Shown in pieces: positions 40,746 through 53,000 of a stretch of 64,000 nt of DNA. The DNA is from Brettanomyces bruxellensis (taxonomy: Eukaryota; Ascomycota; Pichiomycetes; Pichiales; Pichiaceae), in NCBI RefSeq assembly GCF_011074885.1, contig NC_054682.1, forward strand, positions 62,001 through 126,000, read 5' to 3'. The notes beneath the pieces are model-generated. The model did no database searches and was not told the origin of the DNA. It worked only from the letters and a program-made list of their open reading frames with translations. Position 1 is the stretch's first letter, and each line of letters starts with the position of its first letter. Made by a program: the position numbers and the translations under genes.

Positions 40746-43205
40746 ATGTGTGTCGTGTGAATAGATTAGTGGAACTATGTGAAAAAGTGAAGGATCTTCC
40801 GGTTGTACATGTAGTAATGCTTTATAGTATATGTATAATTCCATAAATTTAGTTTTATGATAGCATGAGTACGAAGTTGAAGTTTACTACTGTAAATATG
40901 TATTTAGTTGTTTATCATAGCGAAAAATACATTGGATGTTTTTCATCCTTTGCCAAATTCTTCATATATGAACTATCACTTTCTGTATTTGGTTCATTGA
41001 TGCATTTGGGCTCCAATTGAAGACCGAACTTTGGCTTAAAGATTATACTGTGGTCTGTTAGTTGTAGTTTGCTAAAAACTTCAAATGATATAATCCACCT
41101 TTGAACAACATCCAAATGCTCATGTACTTGTTCCTTCAAATGTGTCACATTTTAATTCAATTTAGTTGAAACCAAGCTCCCGTTGAAGGAGCATATTGAT
41201 GAGATTTTTGTCTTACTACGTAATTCAGAAATTTATCACGTATTTATTCATTAGAATGTTGACTAACCGATTATGAAGAATATGCACGGATATATTATCA
41301 TTTTATCTCGTTAAATACCAGCTAACATTAATAGACAAGCTTTGGCACAATATGAAATTAATGAGTACAGCATACATAATCTAAAATGTATCTAGATGAT
41401 ATTGCATTTTTGTATGCTTAATCATGGTATTCTTGATATATTAAACTAAAACGACTTTCCTCAGATTGATATTTAATGCTTGGGAGTTAGTGGTCTAATT
41501 CTTATGAGCTATGAGTTTTCCTAAATACCATCTTTGATCTTTCAGAAATGTTGAATGAATTGAATGTAGACCATGGAGTTTATTGAATTGTCTAACTTAT
41601 TTAATTCGGTAGGCATTAGATTCATAACTGCTGAATACACAATCTTAAAGATAGATCAATCATATTGTCTTCACCAGACAATTCAATTGTGAATTACTTG
41701 TACCGAACGATTCAAGGATTTCACCATTTCCCTAAATGGCCGAGATTAGGGTTATGTCTAATATTGGGTTACGTATTCTAAGCCCATAATTATTCATTTG
41801 TGTGCTCTATCTAACTAATTAGCACAGCAATCTACATATTGGTTTGATTTTATCTACTAAAGACATCAAATTTATGAGGTAACGCATTTACCTAAGTGTA
41901 TTCAATAGGAATCTGAAGATTGAATTTGCGATTGGATATGCCAATATATAGTACATTTGGCCATTGATTTTATTGTTTGGTCACTGAATTCTGGATTTTA
42001 TTAGTTTAGATATTAAGACGACGTATTGATTTTCCAGTTGATTTGTACGGTACTTCATCTAGTGCATATGAGCATTCAATCTAACATTTAATCAGGTATT
42101 TCTGACAAATTATCAAATGCTGAATATATTTATTATTCTCAATTTATTTAGGTTTGTCTACCTCGTGTATACAGTACTGAATACTTGAATATACCAAACT
42201 TGTAGATATTTTGACTATTGAATATGCTAGACCACTGAATATACTGAACTACTGAGTATATTGAACTTCAGTATGCTTAAGTACTGAAACACTATTTTGA
42301 TGAACTGTTCAATTGATTTTGTAAGTGGTACATCAGATCACTGAGTACATTTTAAAAAATATATTCAATTATTAACTTAGTAAATCTACCTAGTAACTGA
42401 ATACATATATTCGGATGGATCTGCTCAGCCTATTGATTTGGTACAGCTCATTAGTACATCGATGACTGGAGATACTGAGTAACTGAATGTACTGTTTGAT
42501 GAAGTCTGTTGATTAAAGGTGAAATCTAACTAATGGATGCAAGTACTGAGCAGGGTTTGGGAATACATTCAAATTTACAAATTCTCTGCCAAATACCGTT
42601 GATTATAATTGTGTTCAGTAAATATACAGAAAGAGCTAATTACGTACACCCTAAATAATTTCCTGACAACATTCATATAACTTAATCCACCAAACCTACG
42701 CTAAATATAGACAAACAGACTAATGCACCTTACTCATTAACTGCATTTACCCTAAATAGAGCAAGCATACTAATCCACTATATTCACCCTAAATAAAGCA
42801 AACACACTAATCCACCAACTTCATTTAGCATAAATATAGACAAACTGACTAAATAGTCCATTAACCACATTCACCCTAAATAAAGCAAACTAACGAATCC
42901 ACCAACTACATTTACCCTAAATAAAGCAAGCATACTAATCCATTATATTCACCCTAAATAAAGCAAACTAACTAATTCACCAACCACGTTTACCCTAAAT
43001 AAAGCAACCCCTCTAATCCACCCTAAACAAAAACAATCCACCAACTACATTCACCCAAATATAGACAAAACTAACGCACAACCACAAGCATGAGAAAGAA
43101 CAAATATAAATTGAAGATAAAGAGACAACAAAAAACAAAAATCGGACAACAAAAATTCAATATACAACAGTAACCAAAGTATATATCTAATACAGGGAAG
43201 CCGGA
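40746..43205. other. 2.4-kb gene-free AT-rich tract
   Basis: The longest gap between protein genes that lacks a tRNA or LTR. The left two thirds are AT-rich with loosely recurring ACTGAATA and GAATATACTGAA words (notably 42130-42300). The right third contains the repeat array listed next. Only chance frames under 80 codons occur. It lies between the 3' ends of EFM7 and TUP1, so no promoter is expected there. An origin, centromere-like or noncoding-RNA role is possible but not shown. Confidence 0.5.
42640..43060. repeat. Degenerate tandem array with ACCCTAAATAAAGCAA core
   Basis: About seven or eight copies of a ~40-bp unit with core ACCCTAAATAAAGCAA, followed by ACTAATCCACCAACTACATT, with varied spacing. 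Copies lie near 42648, 42759, 42786, 42873, 42914, 42951 and 42991. It sits just downstream of TUP1. Confidence 0.8.
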
Positions 43206-45155
43206 TCACAAGGCGACGCGCTCCCAGCGCCAGATCCGGGCCTTGCAGTCACCAGATCCAGTGGCAAAGAAGCCACCGTGCATTCCACGGGAAGTGGACA
43301 TGACTGGGGAGACGGCAACACTTATGACGGAATTCCGGTGGCCCTGGAGCATAATGTAGGGCTCCCCAGTAACCTTGTCCCAGAGAATGACGCCGCGGTC
43401 CTTGGAACCCGAGAGAACAAACTGATCGTCCGGCGTGCAGCACACAGAGAGCACAAAGTCCTTGTGGCCAACGTAGGTGACCTCGCAGTTGGATTTGGAA
43501 GAGGCCCCCTGCTGTCTCTGGAGATCTTTCAAGGACCACAACTTGACGGTGCGGTCAAGTGAGCCCGAGAGGATCTGGTGGCCGTCGTGCGTGAAAGTAA
43601 CCGAGTAAACGGAGTCCATGTGGCCGTTTCCGGCCCCGCTGGCGGAATCCAATCTCTCCACCAAAAATCCTTGATTTGCGTCCCAAACACGCACCGTGCG
43701 GTCCAAGGAGCCCGCGGCAATGAGTTTCCCATCCGGAGAAACGGCCACGGTGGTCACACCGTCCTCAATTGAGAGTGTGAGCGAGCACTGGCCCGTGAAA
43801 ACGTCCCAAATCCGCACCGTGCGGTCTCCAGAGCCCGAAACGAGTTTCGTGCCGTCCGGGAAGAAGTCCAACGAGTAGATATCCTGCTCGTGGCCCCGCA
43901 AATACTTCACCACTGTGCGGGTTGCCAAATCCCAGATCCGGATGATCTTATCCTCGGCACCTGTTGCCAAGTACTTGCCATCGGGCGAAAATGCAACACT
44001 CCGGATGTACAAGTCACCTCCGTTCGCCGAGTTCGCCGAGTTCCCGCCCTCGTTTGCGTTTGCGTTTGCGTTTGCGTTTCCGTTTGCGTTTCCATTATTT
44101 CCTGCGTTTGCACCGCCTGCACCCTCGTTCGCACTCGAATTTCCACCGTCACCGTTCGTCTCGTCGCTCAATCGGGCAACCAAGTCACCTGTCTCCACAC
44201 TAAACACCTGGGTGAGTTTGTTGCATCCAGTGGCCAGAAATTTTCCATCCTTGGAAAACCGCACGCAGCAAACAACCGACGTGTGTGCAAAGGAATGCAC
44301 GAGCGAGATCTCCGCCCGCTTCGGCACGCTTGGGTTGTACACCTCGTAATATTCCGCGTGCTTCTTCTTGTAGGGGAGAGTGTTGTACGAGTCGAAATCC
44401 TCCAAAAACTGCGGAATCGGCTTGTTGTGCTCTGCCCGGTGCAACTGCACCTCCTGCGACACTGCAGCCACCTCCCGGGGCTTTTCCTGCTCGCCGGGGC
44501 GGTCGCCTGCCTCGTTATGCTGCGTGGCTGCTGCCGGGGCCGCTTTCGGCCGGGCCACCGGAACCGCTTGTGATCCCGCCGGAACACTTCCGGCCACCGG
44601 GGCAACCGCGGCCGCCGCCGGTGTCACCGGGCTCGTGGTTTTTGTCACGCCACCGGGCACCCCCAAAATATGTGGCGCATAACCGCGGGGCGAAGTGGCC
44701 GTGGGGCCCCCGGTGAGATTTGGAGGCCGCGCGAGCACCGGCGAGGCCCCCGGTGCGCCGAATCCGGCCTGCTGGGGCTGGTTTTGCTGTTTTTGCTGTT
44801 TTTGTTGTTTTTGTGCATTTTGTACATTCTGCACGTTCTGCTGCTGCTGAGTTTGCTGCTGCTGGCTCTGCTGCTTCTGCTGCTGCTGCTTCTGCTCCAA
44901 AAGACGGTCCCGGCTCTCAAGATCCTGCTTTAACCGCATAATCTCCTTCTCATAGGCATCTTTCATCGTCCGGTGTGCCTGCTCCAACTCATACACGGTG
45001 TTCCTTATGCTGGCCAGCTCCTGGTGCTGCTGATTAATCTTCATCTCATATTCCTGATGGTGGTCCTTGTACAGAGTTGTCTGCCTCGAGAGATTGTCGA
45101 ACTCCTTCTTCACTGCCTCTAGAAGCTCATCCAAATGTGTCCGATCCTGCTGCAT
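43206..45155 (-). CDS. TUP1: TUP1: WD40 transcriptional co-repressor
   Basis: 649 aa. Subunit of the Cyc8-Tup1 repressor that acts on glucose-, oxygen- and mating-regulated genes. The N-terminal coiled coil (1-~80, [20 protein letters not shown] to [15 protein letters not shown]) is the tetramerisation/Cyc8-binding domain. A Gln-rich stretch (~88-150) and a Pro/Ala-rich region follow. [20 protein letters not shown] leads into a seven-bladed propeller with repeats such as [40 protein letters not shown] and [20 protein letters not shown]. An Asn/Ala run encoded by GTTTGC hexamers sits between blades 1 and 2. The gene is more GC-rich than its surroundings. The frame is open upstream without an ATG, so Met at 45155 is the best start. 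Confidence 0.95.
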   Translation of the reverse strand: MQQDRTHLDELLEAVKKEFDNLSRQTTLYKDHHQEYEMKINQQHQELASIRNTVYELEQAHRTMKDAYEKEIMRLKQDLESRDRLLEQKQQQQKQQSQQQQTQQQQNVQNVQNAQKQQKQQKQQNQPQQAGFGAPGASPVLARPPNLTGGPTATSPRGYAPHILGVPGGVTKTTSPVTPAAAAVAPVAGSVPAGSQAVPVARPKAAPAAATQHNEAGDRPGEQEKPREVAAVSQEVQLHRAEHNKPIPQFLEDFDSYNTLPYKKKHAEYYEVYNPSVPKRAEISLVHSFAHTSVVCCVRFSKDGKFLATGCNKLTQVFSVETGDLVARLSDETNGDGGNSSANEGAGGANAGNNGNANGNANANANANEGGNSANSANGGDLYIRSVAFSPDGKYLATGAEDKIIRIWDLATRTVVKYLRGHEQDIYSLDFFPDGTKLVSGSGDRTVRIWDVFTGQCSLTLSIEDGVTTVAVSPDGKLIAAGSLDRTVRVWDANQGFLVERLDSASGAGNGHMDSVYSVTFTHDGHQILSGSLDRTVKLWSLKDLQRQQGASSKSNCEVTYVGHKDFVLSVCCTPDDQFVLSGSKDRGVILWDKVTGEPYIMLQGHRNSVISVAVSPVMSTSRGMHGGFFATGSGDCKARIWRWERVAL

Positions 45156-46742
45156 TCTTAGCTTGTTGTCTTGGCTGCTTACCTGCTCTTTGCGACGCGT
45201 CGTTTTGGCGTCTGTTGTTCCGCTTGGTGCTCTTTCTCCACTGTCAAAGCTTTCTGCTGAAAAAAGCTATCTTTTTTTTTTCGCACTTGTAAATATCCAG
45301 CTCAGTCTCCAATCCTGTGCCTCAACCAATACGTTTCAGTCCACTTTCGCAGCTGTTTCACTCCTGGTTTCCGAACGGATGCAAATGTGTTACCTTGTTC
45401 CGGTTTTTGTCTTGCCTAGGAAGAAGAATAATGACCGCAACATGAAGCGATAATACAAGTTAATTTTTTTTTTTTTTTTTTTTGAAGCCTAATGAAAAGG
45501 TGTATACGTTTTAATTTTTTTTCTTATTTGTTTTTTTTTCCTTTTCCTTCTCCCTGTCCTGCTGAAAAAATGAAATAAAACATAATGAAGCACGGAAAAC
45601 AACAGAAAAGTGAAGTAAGGAGAAAAAATAAAAATAAAAAGTAAATACATAATTGCAACTTTTTGACGGGGCGAGGAATTTCAAACCTGAATAATGCATA
45701 AGATGAGCGCTAGTGTGAGTTAACCTAAAGCGGAAGTGTCCGTTGCTATTGTCCGAATGAACACGACCACGACTCACATTTGTGCTCAATTACAATTGCC
45801 TTGTGCAGCCCACATTATTCGGACAAACTATCGTACAATAGTTGTCCACTCAAAAACTTCTATTACCATCTGCACATCCGCATTTTGCACAATAGTATCG
45901 CGGTTGCTGCGGAATTATGTGCTGATTCGAGTTGTTGAAGCACAGCTTCAACCCTGGGCTTTAGAAAAATGACCTTCATACAAGAATGGCAATTTCTGCG
46001 TGGTCTCGAGGCCTCTGGTCTCGATTTTTTTCAAATTTTTTGTGCTATGAATTTTTGTGCTGTAAAGTTATTTAAATTATGAATTTTCTTCGGATTTGCT
46101 TGAATTTTGTATCTAACTCAATTATGACTTCTCAATTATTATTTTCTTTCAATCATAAATGCTTTTAATTTCTTTTAGTAAACTCTTCCCGCTTTCTTCT
46201 GTTTCCTTCTACTTTCACCTGTTTTCTTCCTCTATCTCTATTTCTTCTTCTCTCTCTATTTATTCTTCTCTCCCTATTTCCTCCTCTCTCAATTTCCTCC
46301 TCTCTCAATTTCCTCCTCTTTCCCTTTAATTCTCACGTAAGATCTCTTCCTTCACCATGCTCTTCTTTATATTTCCCCTTATTTTGACTCATCACCTCAT
46401 AAATTCCTTATTTTCGCGTTTGTATTAATTCCCCAACGCCAGTCTGCCGTAGATTGTTATGTGTTCACCTATTTTTTCCCCCTTTTCCGCGTTAACTCAT
46501 ACTTTAAAATACACTAGCAATGCGAGCAATGCATCCTTGCACATGTATCACATTGTTTGCATCCTTGCACCCGTTATGTGCTTTATCTATTTTTTTTGCG
46601 TTCCCATGTATCAGATACAGCCCCAATCTATCTCTATCACTCGTAACTTCCTCTGGTCTGCCGTACTTTTCGTTTTCAAAAGGTACAGGAACGGGTTCGA
46701 ACCACATACACAAGCAGCAAAAGCGAGAAAAAAAAAGCACAG
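45156..46742. promoter_or_regulatory. Divergent upstream region TUP1 / VPS4
   Basis: About 1.6 kb. It has poly-T at 45463-45483, an A/T-rich middle, and at 46235-46330 short pyrimidine repeats (TCTCAATTTCCTCC and variants). No supported gene. A GGTTCGAACC at about 46694 lacks any tRNA context. Confidence 0.45.
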
Positions 46743-48080
46743 ATGTCCAGCACAAGCGAGTTTTTGGACAAAGGTGTGGATCTAGTGAAAAAAGCCATAG
46801 AGGCAGATAGTGCCGCCAGATATGACGAGGCTTACAAGCTATACTACAACGGATTGGACTACTTGATGCTCGCGCTGAAGTATGAGAAGAATCCCCGCTC
46901 TAAAGAAACGATACGTGCGAAATTTACAGAGTACTTGACGAGGGCCGAGCAGCTCAAGGAGCATTTGGATAAAAAAGGCCAGGAGGACCAAACTGGAGAG
47001 GCAAGTGCGTCATCCGGGTCGGTCAAGGCGAAAAAGGCAGATGCAAATGCCGACGGCAAGGATTCGGACGATAGCACAGATGCAGAAACGAAAAAACTTC
47101 GTGGTGCGTTGGCCGGATCGATCATGACAGAAAAACCAGACGTGAAATGGAGTGATGTTGCCGGTCTCGACCAGGCCAAGGATGCATTAAAGGAGGCGGT
47201 GATCTTGCCCGTGAAATTCCCGCAACTATTCACCGGGAAGCGGAAACCGGTGAGTGGAATTCTCTTGTACGGCCCACCGGGAACGGGAAAGTCGTATTTG
47301 GCCAAAGCTGTGGCCACAGAGGCCAACTCGACCTTTTTCTCGGTCTCGTCGTCCGATTTGGTCAGTAAATGGATGGGTGAGTCCGAAAGATTGGTGAAGC
47401 AATTGTTCCAAATGGCTCGCGAGCAAAAACCTTCCATCATCTTCATCGATGAAGTTGATGCCTTGTGCGGACCCAGGGGGGAGGGAGAGAGCGAAGCTTC
47501 TAGAAGGATAAAAACCGAGCTCTTGGTCCAGATGAACGGTGTCGGAACTGATTCCACCGGCGTTTTGGTTCTTGGTGCCACCAACATTCCCTGGCAACTC
47601 GATCCGGCCATCCGGAGACGTTTCGAACGCCGAATTTACATCCCACTCCCCGATGCCGAGGCCCGGGTCGAGATGTTTAAGCTCAATATTGGTGACACAC
47701 CCACAACTTTGACGCCGCAGGATTATCACACCCTTGCACAACTTACAGACGGCTATTCGGGCCATGATATCGCCGTTGTGGTCAAGGATGCGTTGATGGA
47801 GCCTGTGCGGAAGATCCAGACCGCCACACACTTCCGTAAAATAGAGAAATCAGACTCTCAAGACTCGAATTCAAGCCCAAGATACCAGCCTTGCTCTCCT
47901 GGTGCACCTGGGGCTGTCGAAATGAACTGGATGGAGTTAGAAGGAGATCAGTTGCAGGAGCCTGATCTCACCATGAAGGATTTCATAAAGGCTGTCAAGA
48001 CCAACAAGCCAACTGTCAATAAAGAGGAGCTCACGAGGTTTGTTGAGTTCACCAACGATTTTGGTTCCGAGGGAAATTAG
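46743..48080 (+). CDS. VPS4: VPS4: ESCRT-III disassembly AAA ATPase
   Basis: 445 aa. The N-terminal MIT domain (1-~80, [20 protein letters not shown] to [12 protein letters not shown]) binds ESCRT-III tails, followed by a Ser/Asp linker and the AAA domain with Walker A GPPGTGKS (177-184), pore loop KWMGESER, Walker [11 protein letters not shown] (D236, E237), sensor [10 protein letters not shown] and arginine fingers RRRFERR. The beta domain and C-terminal helix end in [10 protein letters not shown], the conserved Vps4 end. It recycles ESCRT-III in multivesicular-body sorting, cytokinesis and nuclear-pore quality control. Confidence 0.97.
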   Translation: MSSTSEFLDKGVDLVKKAIEADSAARYDEAYKLYYNGLDYLMLALKYEKNPRSKETIRAKFTEYLTRAEQLKEHLDKKGQEDQTGEASASSGSVKAKKADANADGKDSDDSTDAETKKLRGALAGSIMTEKPDVKWSDVAGLDQAKDALKEAVILPVKFPQLFTGKRKPVSGILLYGPPGTGKSYLAKAVATEANSTFFSVSSSDLVSKWMGESERLVKQLFQMAREQKPSIIFIDEVDALCGPRGEGESEASRRIKTELLVQMNGVGTDSTGVLVLGATNIPWQLDPAIRRRFERRIYIPLPDAEARVEMFKLNIGDTPTTLTPQDYHTLAQLTDGYSGHDIAVVVKDALMEPVRKIQTATHFRKIEKSDSQDSNSSPRYQPCSPGAPGAVEMNWMELEGDQLQEPDLTMKDFIKAVKTNKPTVNKEELTRFVEFTNDFGSEGN

Positions 48081-48459
48081 TTGATTTAGATTCTGTGATA
48101 CATTATGAACTGCAATTTCTGGACGATGTTAGATGCTTGACGCATGCCCACCGGTTTATTGATTTCTCGTTTTATTGACTTTATTTAATTCGGTTTCTCT
48201 TTTTCTTCTTTACAAACTGGAAAAAGCAGTCCTTTATATAGTTGTAAATTGTAAGTCCGGGGAGAAAAAAAAATTACGAATGATAATAATAATAATAGAT
48301 TTCCTATTCAGGAGAGTGCCCTTTTCCTTCGCAGGCATGCCCGAGAGGCATGGAACTCGGCTATTTCTCCCGAATCAGTAAGCAAAGACCGTATTCACCC
48401 CATATGCATACATCGAAGGTAATGTTAGACTGAATCCTTCGATACCAGATCGCATCCCC
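48081..48459. other. Convergent intergenic region VPS4 / PNPOx-like
   Basis: About 380 bp, AT-rich, no gene seen. It includes the 3' ends of two converging genes. Confidence 0.45.
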
Positions 48460-48999
48460 TTATTTGTATTGTGCGATGTGGTTACTAGTGTCCACAACCT
48501 TCGAACAGTCAATCTGAATAAGAACCAATGCAAAGTCGTCTCCCTCCATAAAAGCTTTAGCCTTTGGATTACGTCTCAAATGTTGGTCTTTGTAATAATT
48601 AAACTCTTTTCCGTCTTTTTTGTCGAGGAACTTGAACACGTGTCCCGATAGTGTGCAGCTCAATTCGCTGACCTCAGCCTGGTTCAGCCTGTGTAAAAGA
48701 TTCAAGATACTGTCCTGATTGGCAGTATCACTTGTCACCCAATCATGAACCAATATAGAGCAGCGAGGATTTTTCACCAAGTTCTCATACTTCTCTGTGT
48801 TTTTATTCGTAGCAAATAGAATCAAGTACTTCGGTTGCTTCGCGTCTGAAGACTTGAAACTCTCCTCTGGTCCAATAAAAGTGTAGTTCATGAGACTAAC
48901 ATGAGGTATATTATCGGAGCATGTAGCCAAATGCAAGAAATTCGATTTCGACAATCGTTCCAGCACGTCTTTCGGTAGTGGCCCTGTTGCTGTACTCAT
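48460..48999 (-). CDS. PNPOx-like FMN-binding split-barrel protein (YLR456W/YPR172W type)
   Basis: 179 aa from the Met at 48999 (MSTATGPLPKDVLERL). The longer upstream frame has no ATG. The pattern LSKSNFLHLATCSDNIPHVS then LMNYTFIG, with YLILFATNKNTEKYENLVKN, PRCSILVHDW and FALVLIQIDCSKVVDT, is that of the pyridoxamine-phosphate-oxidase-like split barrel. The S. cerevisiae relatives YLR456W and YPR172W are uncharacterised putative PNPOx proteins. Flavin or other ligand is inferred from the fold only, and enzymatic activity is unproven. Confidence 0.82.
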   Translation of the reverse strand: MSTATGPLPKDVLERLSKSNFLHLATCSDNIPHVSLMNYTFIGPEESFKSSDAKQPKYLILFATNKNTEKYENLVKNPRCSILVHDWVTSDTANQDSILNLLHRLNQAEVSELSCTLSGHVFKFLDKKDGKEFNYYKDQHLRRNPKAKAFMEGDDFALVLIQIDCSKVVDTSNHIAQYK

Positions 49000-50059
49000 T
49001 TTGCTATTCTTCTGATGCTTTTTTAAATTTTGTGCTTGTTTATCCGAGAATGCTAAAAAATGATGATGCTCTTCAGCTTGGTTTTCATTTTCAGGGAGAT
49101 GGGGCGGGGAAAATGAGACTAAAAAATAATGGCAGTTTTTTTTTTTTTTTTGATTTCTTTTTCGAAGGAGCAAAACTACCTGATGCACTGCTTCCACTGT
49201 CCTTTTTTATACATAGAACGAGGTGTGCATTAAAAACGCCACATATCATAATTCATGCATTTCAATTACCGGTGCTAAAGGCCATATCATAAAATTCTTT
49301 GGAAATCACCTCTTAAAACTTGCAGTTAGTACTGGGCTTATCCATAAATCGTGGTGCATATGTTCCTCCTCTCAATGGGCCTTTAACATCCTTACATATA
49401 TATGATGCGACGCGATTTTTTTTTCTCGCTTTACACTTTTGCTTCTCCCTTTTTCGAATTAGGATAGAGATTCTGGTCAGAAAACAACTGCCAACGAAAA
49501 ATGTGCGTGCATGCTTGTCGGCCAAAAAAATTACATGTATATCAAAAAAATAAGACGATTTAACGTGAATTTCTCCCAAACTGAAATAAGCGCCTAATCA
49601 GTTTTATTTATCGATTACAGAAAAAGAACATTATCATTGAGTTTAGCCTCCAACACAGTTTAAAAGTACATCCACTCGTGTTTTCTTTTACAAGTTATAT
49701 CACATTTCTTCGTTTCATCGTTTGCTTGGACAACTGCTTGATGTTCTTCTTATCAAGAACATAATTGAAGACTTTTTTTTTTTCAAGGCAGTGATATATC
49801 AACATTTCATATTAAAGATAGGAGTGTTTGAATTTGTTATAAGGTAGCATCATTTAATAGAATCATCGCCACAACTGTGATTCGCATTTGTTGGCATAGT
49901 TTTGGAGAAGGGACATCTTTTCCAGGAGTACTGATCACCCGACTTTATTAGTGCATTCTCTACGTCAAGGAATCTATTTGTGAGGTAACATTTTATTTCT
50001 AGCCTTTGGCGTGTTACATTTTAAATTATTCTTATTATTATCTTCTCGACAGAATATAG
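49000..50059. other. Intergenic: divergent upstream region
   Basis: About 1.06 kb with poly-T at 49137-49151 and 49768-49780. No supported gene. Confidence 0.45.
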
Positions 50060-53000
50060 ATGATTAGATTACCTGTTTCGGCGGGAAAAAGTCATTTCAT
50101 CGACAGTACAGGTTTAAACGGCATGCAATCGGATGACGATGAAATACTTAGTATGGTTCCAGGATCCAAGATGAGGATAATCCAGGAGACACAGTCTAGT
50201 GTATCTTCACGTTCAGATAACAATTCTGGATCCGCAGAAGGTACTCAGGTGGAAAAAAAGGCTGAAGAGACTAAGGAGCATATTCCAACGTCATCATTAT
50301 TTGTTTCCGATACACAAACCCCTGATGGAGATAGTGGTAACCTACAGGTTGCCGACTCAGGTAAAAGTGATTCACCAGCATCGAAAAAGAACTCGCAGAA
50401 AAGCTTTGGGCAGCTATTTGTTCCGGCGGGAACACCCGAAGAGGCACATGATGACATCGAAGATGGTTCTTTAAATGATTCTGATATATTATTGGACAGT
50501 AGTTCAGACGAACTAGATCATGTGTTTGATGGATCCGTTCGCACAGTTCCGCTTGGAAAAAGTAAGCCATTGCGTGTTGAACGTGCATTGTTTGAAGAAG
50601 GAGCCAAGAGGAAAAAGGAAATGAAGAAAGCAAATGTTCAAGAAGAAACACAAAAATTTTTGAAACAACATCTTTCGTTGAAGAGTAAGAAGGAGAAGAT
50701 TAAGGAGAAGATTAAGGAGCCTGTGGATGTGGATGTGATACTTTTAGATGACGATGATGAATATGATAGTGGTAGTCATATTACTAAGAAGGACGATGAT
50801 AAGAGCAAGAATGATGACTACGACCAATCCGAATATATTATAGACCTTGATTTTTTGGATGATGATCCTGATAGCGATAACAAAGCTCCGGGGAAGGTGA
50901 AAAATGATACGACAGTCAAGCAGGATGTTGTTATTAATGCTTCAAATGATGTGGATAAAGCGACAGAATCCAAGAAAGAGAATTTAGAGAATAAAGCCGA
51001 ACCTGCTCCAATTGAAAAGCATACAAAGGTGAATAAATCATCGAATGATAAGACTGTCAAAAATAGTAAGGTCGAATCGTCAGGAAAAGGAAACAAAAGT
51101 CACAGCCTTAAAAATGAAAAGCATACATCCAAGGTGAATCATTCGTTAAATAGTAAGGATGCGAACGTGAATAACACGAAAAAAGTGAAAAGGTTTCGTC
51201 AGCTGCTAAAAATACTCAAATTTCAATGGATTCGAAGCACGTTGGTGATACATTAAATGGTGCAAGTATTTTAAGGGAAAAGGAATCTTTTCATAAAAAA
51301 TATTCATCAAACGAAAAGGATAGTTCAAAAGATAAAACCACCTCAGAGGGAAAAAAGAATTCAAATTCGCAGGGAAAGGATAAAGTTCCAAAAGATAAAA
51401 ACAGCATAACTAAAAATTCAGTTATAAAATCTCTAATCTCTGACTTTCCCTCTGTTTCTGATGACAAGGATGAATCTTCGGAAACCGTTCATAGTAATGA
51501 TTTGGAGATATCAGATTCCGAGGAAATGTCTGTGGACAAAAATGTTCGGGCTCCTCCCGGTTTTAAAAGCAGTTTGGAACAAGAAAAGGAAGGAAAAAAA
51601 GGTCCGAAAGATACAGGTATCTCCAATAATGGATCTTCCAAAGATAAAGATGTTAAGAAGACTACGGAAAAGAAGTCAGCTTCTAAGCCTGTGTTTTTTA
51701 ACCATAAAAATGAAGAGAAGCATCATGGAAGAAAGAAGCAGAAGGATTCTACGAAAAATAATGTTTCTAAGACAAGTAATGGTTCCTATCCAGCCCCGCT
51801 GTCTTCTAGAACAAGAAGTGCAACTAGAAAACCAGTGGTTATAGATTTAACGTCAGAGGATGAAATTGAGACGTTAGATTCTGAAAGTGATGAATCAGAG
51901 TCACAAGAAGAAGTCGATTCAGACGGGCCGATTGTGAAAAATGCTGAGGGTGTTGAATTAGATGGTAGAGTTAAATCACTTTTAAAGCGATTAAACTATT
52001 CAAAAAAGGAGCCGTTAGATGTTCATTCTTTTCTCTCTCTTCAAAAGAATGATAAAAATAGTACCATTCAGAAAGAAAAAGTTATTCCTCACAAAAGTGA
52101 AGGACGGATTCAGAACGACCTATCTGCATCCAAAGGGCATTCCTCTAGGAAAATGCATACTTATAAAGAGAAGAGGAGTGAATCACATCACAAGTTGGCG
52201 GATTCAAAGGCAGATAATACAAAGCAGAAGCACTTGAAACAATCTAAATCAAGTCATAAAAAAAAGCCGGAGGTTGCACCAAATAAGAAGAAGAGAAATT
52301 TAAAAGACAATTCTGTTAAAATTGCTAGAGGAGGAAAAAAGAATACTGGAAAAAAGAATGTAACGTACTCAGATATTGCCAGTTTATTGCGACTTCGTAC
52401 CTCTAAAGGAAAGAAGGCAAAACCGGCAAAGCAAAAAACACCTCCGAAAATTGTCAAGCGTAAGCAAAGTAATGCACCTGTCCCTGTTTATTCTACATCG
52501 TGTATTCACTGCCTTATACGTGGAAGAAGTCGATATTGCAATCGGAATTATCCGTGTGACTTCTGTGAAAAGGATTCGCTCACTTGTCGTTACCCTAGAA
52601 GTTCGCGCGTTATTAATCAGCGAGAAATTGATAGCTATGCAAAAATGCTTTCTCTTCAAGATTTAGGCATTGAGATTGAATCTTTGGATAGTACTTCATC
52701 CAACGATAGTGAAGTTGTGACAGAACGGAACGAAAATGTTGCAATCGAAAAAGCTATACGACTTAAGGATGAGGCAAATCACGGCATATTAAAGGGCAAA
52801 GCGAAACGCACCCATGGAAAAAAGAGAAAAAGAGCGAAAGCAGGATCTGAAAAGCCAAAAAAGATGGCCAGGAATGCTTTGAAAACATCAAATCATAAGA
52901 AGCAAGCTCTCGAAAAGCAACACAGTAGTTCACCTGAATCGATTGATGATGAACAATTTGTGGATGCATCGAATGAAATTTCTGATCCGGGTGAGGATGC

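Noticed and set aside
42640..43060. Telomere-like CCCTAAA words
   Set aside because: They occur as part of a ~40-bp unit with other fixed sequence, not as tandem heptamers, and lie between ordinary genes.
46685..46710. GGTTCGAACC resembling a tRNA B-box upstream of VPS4
   Set aside because: No A-box, acceptor stem or Pol III terminator; it falls in the VPS4 leader region.
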